A DNA stretch of 64,000 bases from Thermodesulfobacteriota bacterium (GTDB lineage: Bacteria; Desulfobacterota; BSN033; UBA1163): positions 164,850-228,849 of the forward strand of contig JAOAHX010000002.1 in the NCBI GenBank assembly GCA_026415035.1, in the 5' to 3' direction. Shown in pieces: positions 63,260 through 64,000 of this stretch. The translations under genes and the position numbers were made by a program. The number at the start of each line of letters is the position of its first letter. Within the stretch, counting starts at the first letter, position 1. The notes below the pieces were generated by a model. It saw nothing but the letters and a program-made list of their open reading frames with translations. It had not been told where the DNA came from and did no database searches.

Positions 63260-64000
63260 TCAAATTCGCAGGCGTTTGACGGTATCCGTCTTGGGATTCA
63301 TGCGTCCCAAACCGGATTCATGGGCCAGCTGAATGTAAAGAACCTGGTGAGGTTTTACGTTCAGCAGATCGCAGCAGAGGGCATCCAGCGCGACCATGTC
63401 CTTGCCGGCGTATACCCTGTTCGGATGGATCACTCTTCCAGGGCCAAAGGGCCCCCGCTCCGTCAGGATGGTGGTGGCATCGACCAGGCAGAGAGCGGGA
63501 GAAAAGATTGATGCAAGGTCCACAATGGCCTGGTGCAAGTAGGTATCTCCTTTATGGAAGCCCCAGTTGTCATCATTCGTTCCCATCAGATTCTTGATAC
63601 ATCCCGTGACCCGGGTGTAGCTATGCTGTTTGAAGATGGGCATGTTGATGAGACGGTCAGCCTCCAGGGCGTCCCGGATCACGGTCACTTCTTTTCTGGC
63701 CCGGGGTTTGGGAACGCGGATGGTTACCCAGTCACGCTTCGAATCCGGATATTTCATCCGTCCTCCCGAAGCCTCGACACTCTCGATAATCCCGGTCCCA
63801 AGCCATCGATCTTTACCGTGACAGGAAGCTACGCTTACCGAAGAGGCCCCTGCCGATAGACAAAGCCTAACGGTCTCAGCGACGATATCCGGGTTGGTCG
63901 TGACTCCCCGACCGATCCCCTGAGGGTTAGGAAGGAGAACAACCCTGTCACCCCTGCGAATAAACCGCTCAATTCCCCCTAGAAGGCGGATGGCCTCCCG
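63260..64000 (-). CDS. DUF362 domain protein, 5' end outside the window
   Basis: 247 codons are visible and the frame is open to the window edge, so the N-terminus is missing. GGIERFIRRGDRVVLLPNPQ and TTNPDIVAETVRLCLSAGAS match the DUF362 start region; INMPIFKQHSYTRVTGCIKNLMG and LCLVDATTILTERGPFGPG the core. KDMVALDALCCDLL is the conserved later helix. DUF362 proteins are common in anaerobes, sometimes with ferredoxin domains or Tat signals; function unknown. An internal ATG at 63757 is not the true start. Confidence 0.88.
   Translation of the reverse strand, partial: REAIRLLGGIERFIRRGDRVVLLPNPQGIGRGVTTNPDIVAETVRLCLSAGASSVSVASCHGKDRWLGTGIIESVEASGGRMKYPDSKRDWVTIRVPKPRARKEVTVIRDALEADRLINMPIFKQHSYTRVTGCIKNLMGTNDDNWGFHKGDTYLHQAIVDLASIFSPALCLVDATTILTERGPFGPGRVIHPNRVYAGKDMVALDALCCDLLNVKPHQVLYIQLAHESGLGRMNPKTDTVKRLRI

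Overview
The window reads as a chromosomal segment of a strictly anaerobic, Gram-negative bacterium, most likely a Desulfobacterota (deltaproteobacterial) lineage. The reasons are stacked heterodisulfide-reductase (Hdr) genes, a tungsten-type aldehyde:ferredoxin oxidoreductase, a selenocysteine codon in an MvhD-type subunit, a sigma-54 two-component system, and LPS-related genes (gmhA, a LpxL-like acyltransferase). Genes are dense, GC-rich and mostly in tight operons. No insertion sequence, prophage, rRNA or CRISPR array was seen. The lineage is an inference from gene content only.

Layout. 1-5 kb: the end of a LarA-like gene, a nitroreductase, a divergent TrpD-like gene behind three tandem terminator-like hairpins, a thiolase, a rhomboid protease fused to a DnaJ C-terminal domain, and tRNA-Glu(CTC). 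5.1-24.1 kb (minus strand): one apparent 16-gene operon encoding a carboxyltransferase, a LacI-type regulator, malate dehydrogenase, two-subunit fumarase, HdrC, HdrB, HdrA, HdrA, HdrC, HdrB, a tandem-fused HdrA, a selenocysteine MvhD, an FrhB/FdhB-like subunit and a TfrB/TfrA-like fumarate reductase pair. Its promoter carries a perfect 20-bp LacI-type operator. 24.1-31.4 kb: DUF1847, two divergent radical-SAM proteins each with a twin-arginine signal, a zinc ribbon, two PAC2 proteins and a membrane sulfatase-fold transferase. 31.4-36.3 kb (plus): acyltransferase, gmhA, a deoxyhypusine-synthase-like gene, a small Cys-rich gene, a GalT-like and a Ppx/GppA gene. 36.2-37.9 kb: small redox or nitrosative-stress genes with two FNR/DNR-type boxes. 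37.9-40.1 kb: an acyl-CoA synthetase alpha-type protein and a single-chain MNT-HEPN protein. 40.3-50.1 kb (minus): an IclR-controlled catabolic operon (class III aminotransferase, ferredoxin, AOR, branched-chain-type ABC importer, BKACE). 50.4-54.7 kb: two Spy/CpxP-like periplasmic proteins with a ZraSR-like two-component system and a perfect sigma-54 promoter. 54.7-64 kb: a second rhomboid, DUF72, hypotheticals, nitronate monooxygenase, a Yip1-like membrane protein, RNase R, a canonical two-gene MNT-HEPN pair, and a DUF362 gene running off the end.

How the genes work together. The 19-kb operon has every step of the oxaloacetate-malate-fumarate-succinate branch, plus an Hdr/MvhD/FrhB electron-transfer module next to a fumarate reductase-like flavoprotein and its iron-sulfur subunit. 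The simplest reading is a soluble Hdr-based complex coupling fumarate reduction (or succinate oxidation) to ferredoxin by flavin-based electron bifurcation or confurcation. Fumarate would replace the heterodisulfide as the high-potential partner. This is inference from gene order and motifs and is the most interesting system in the window. The IclR operon looks like uptake of an amino compound followed by transamination to an aldehyde, ferredoxin-linked oxidation to an acid, and beta-keto-acid cleavage.
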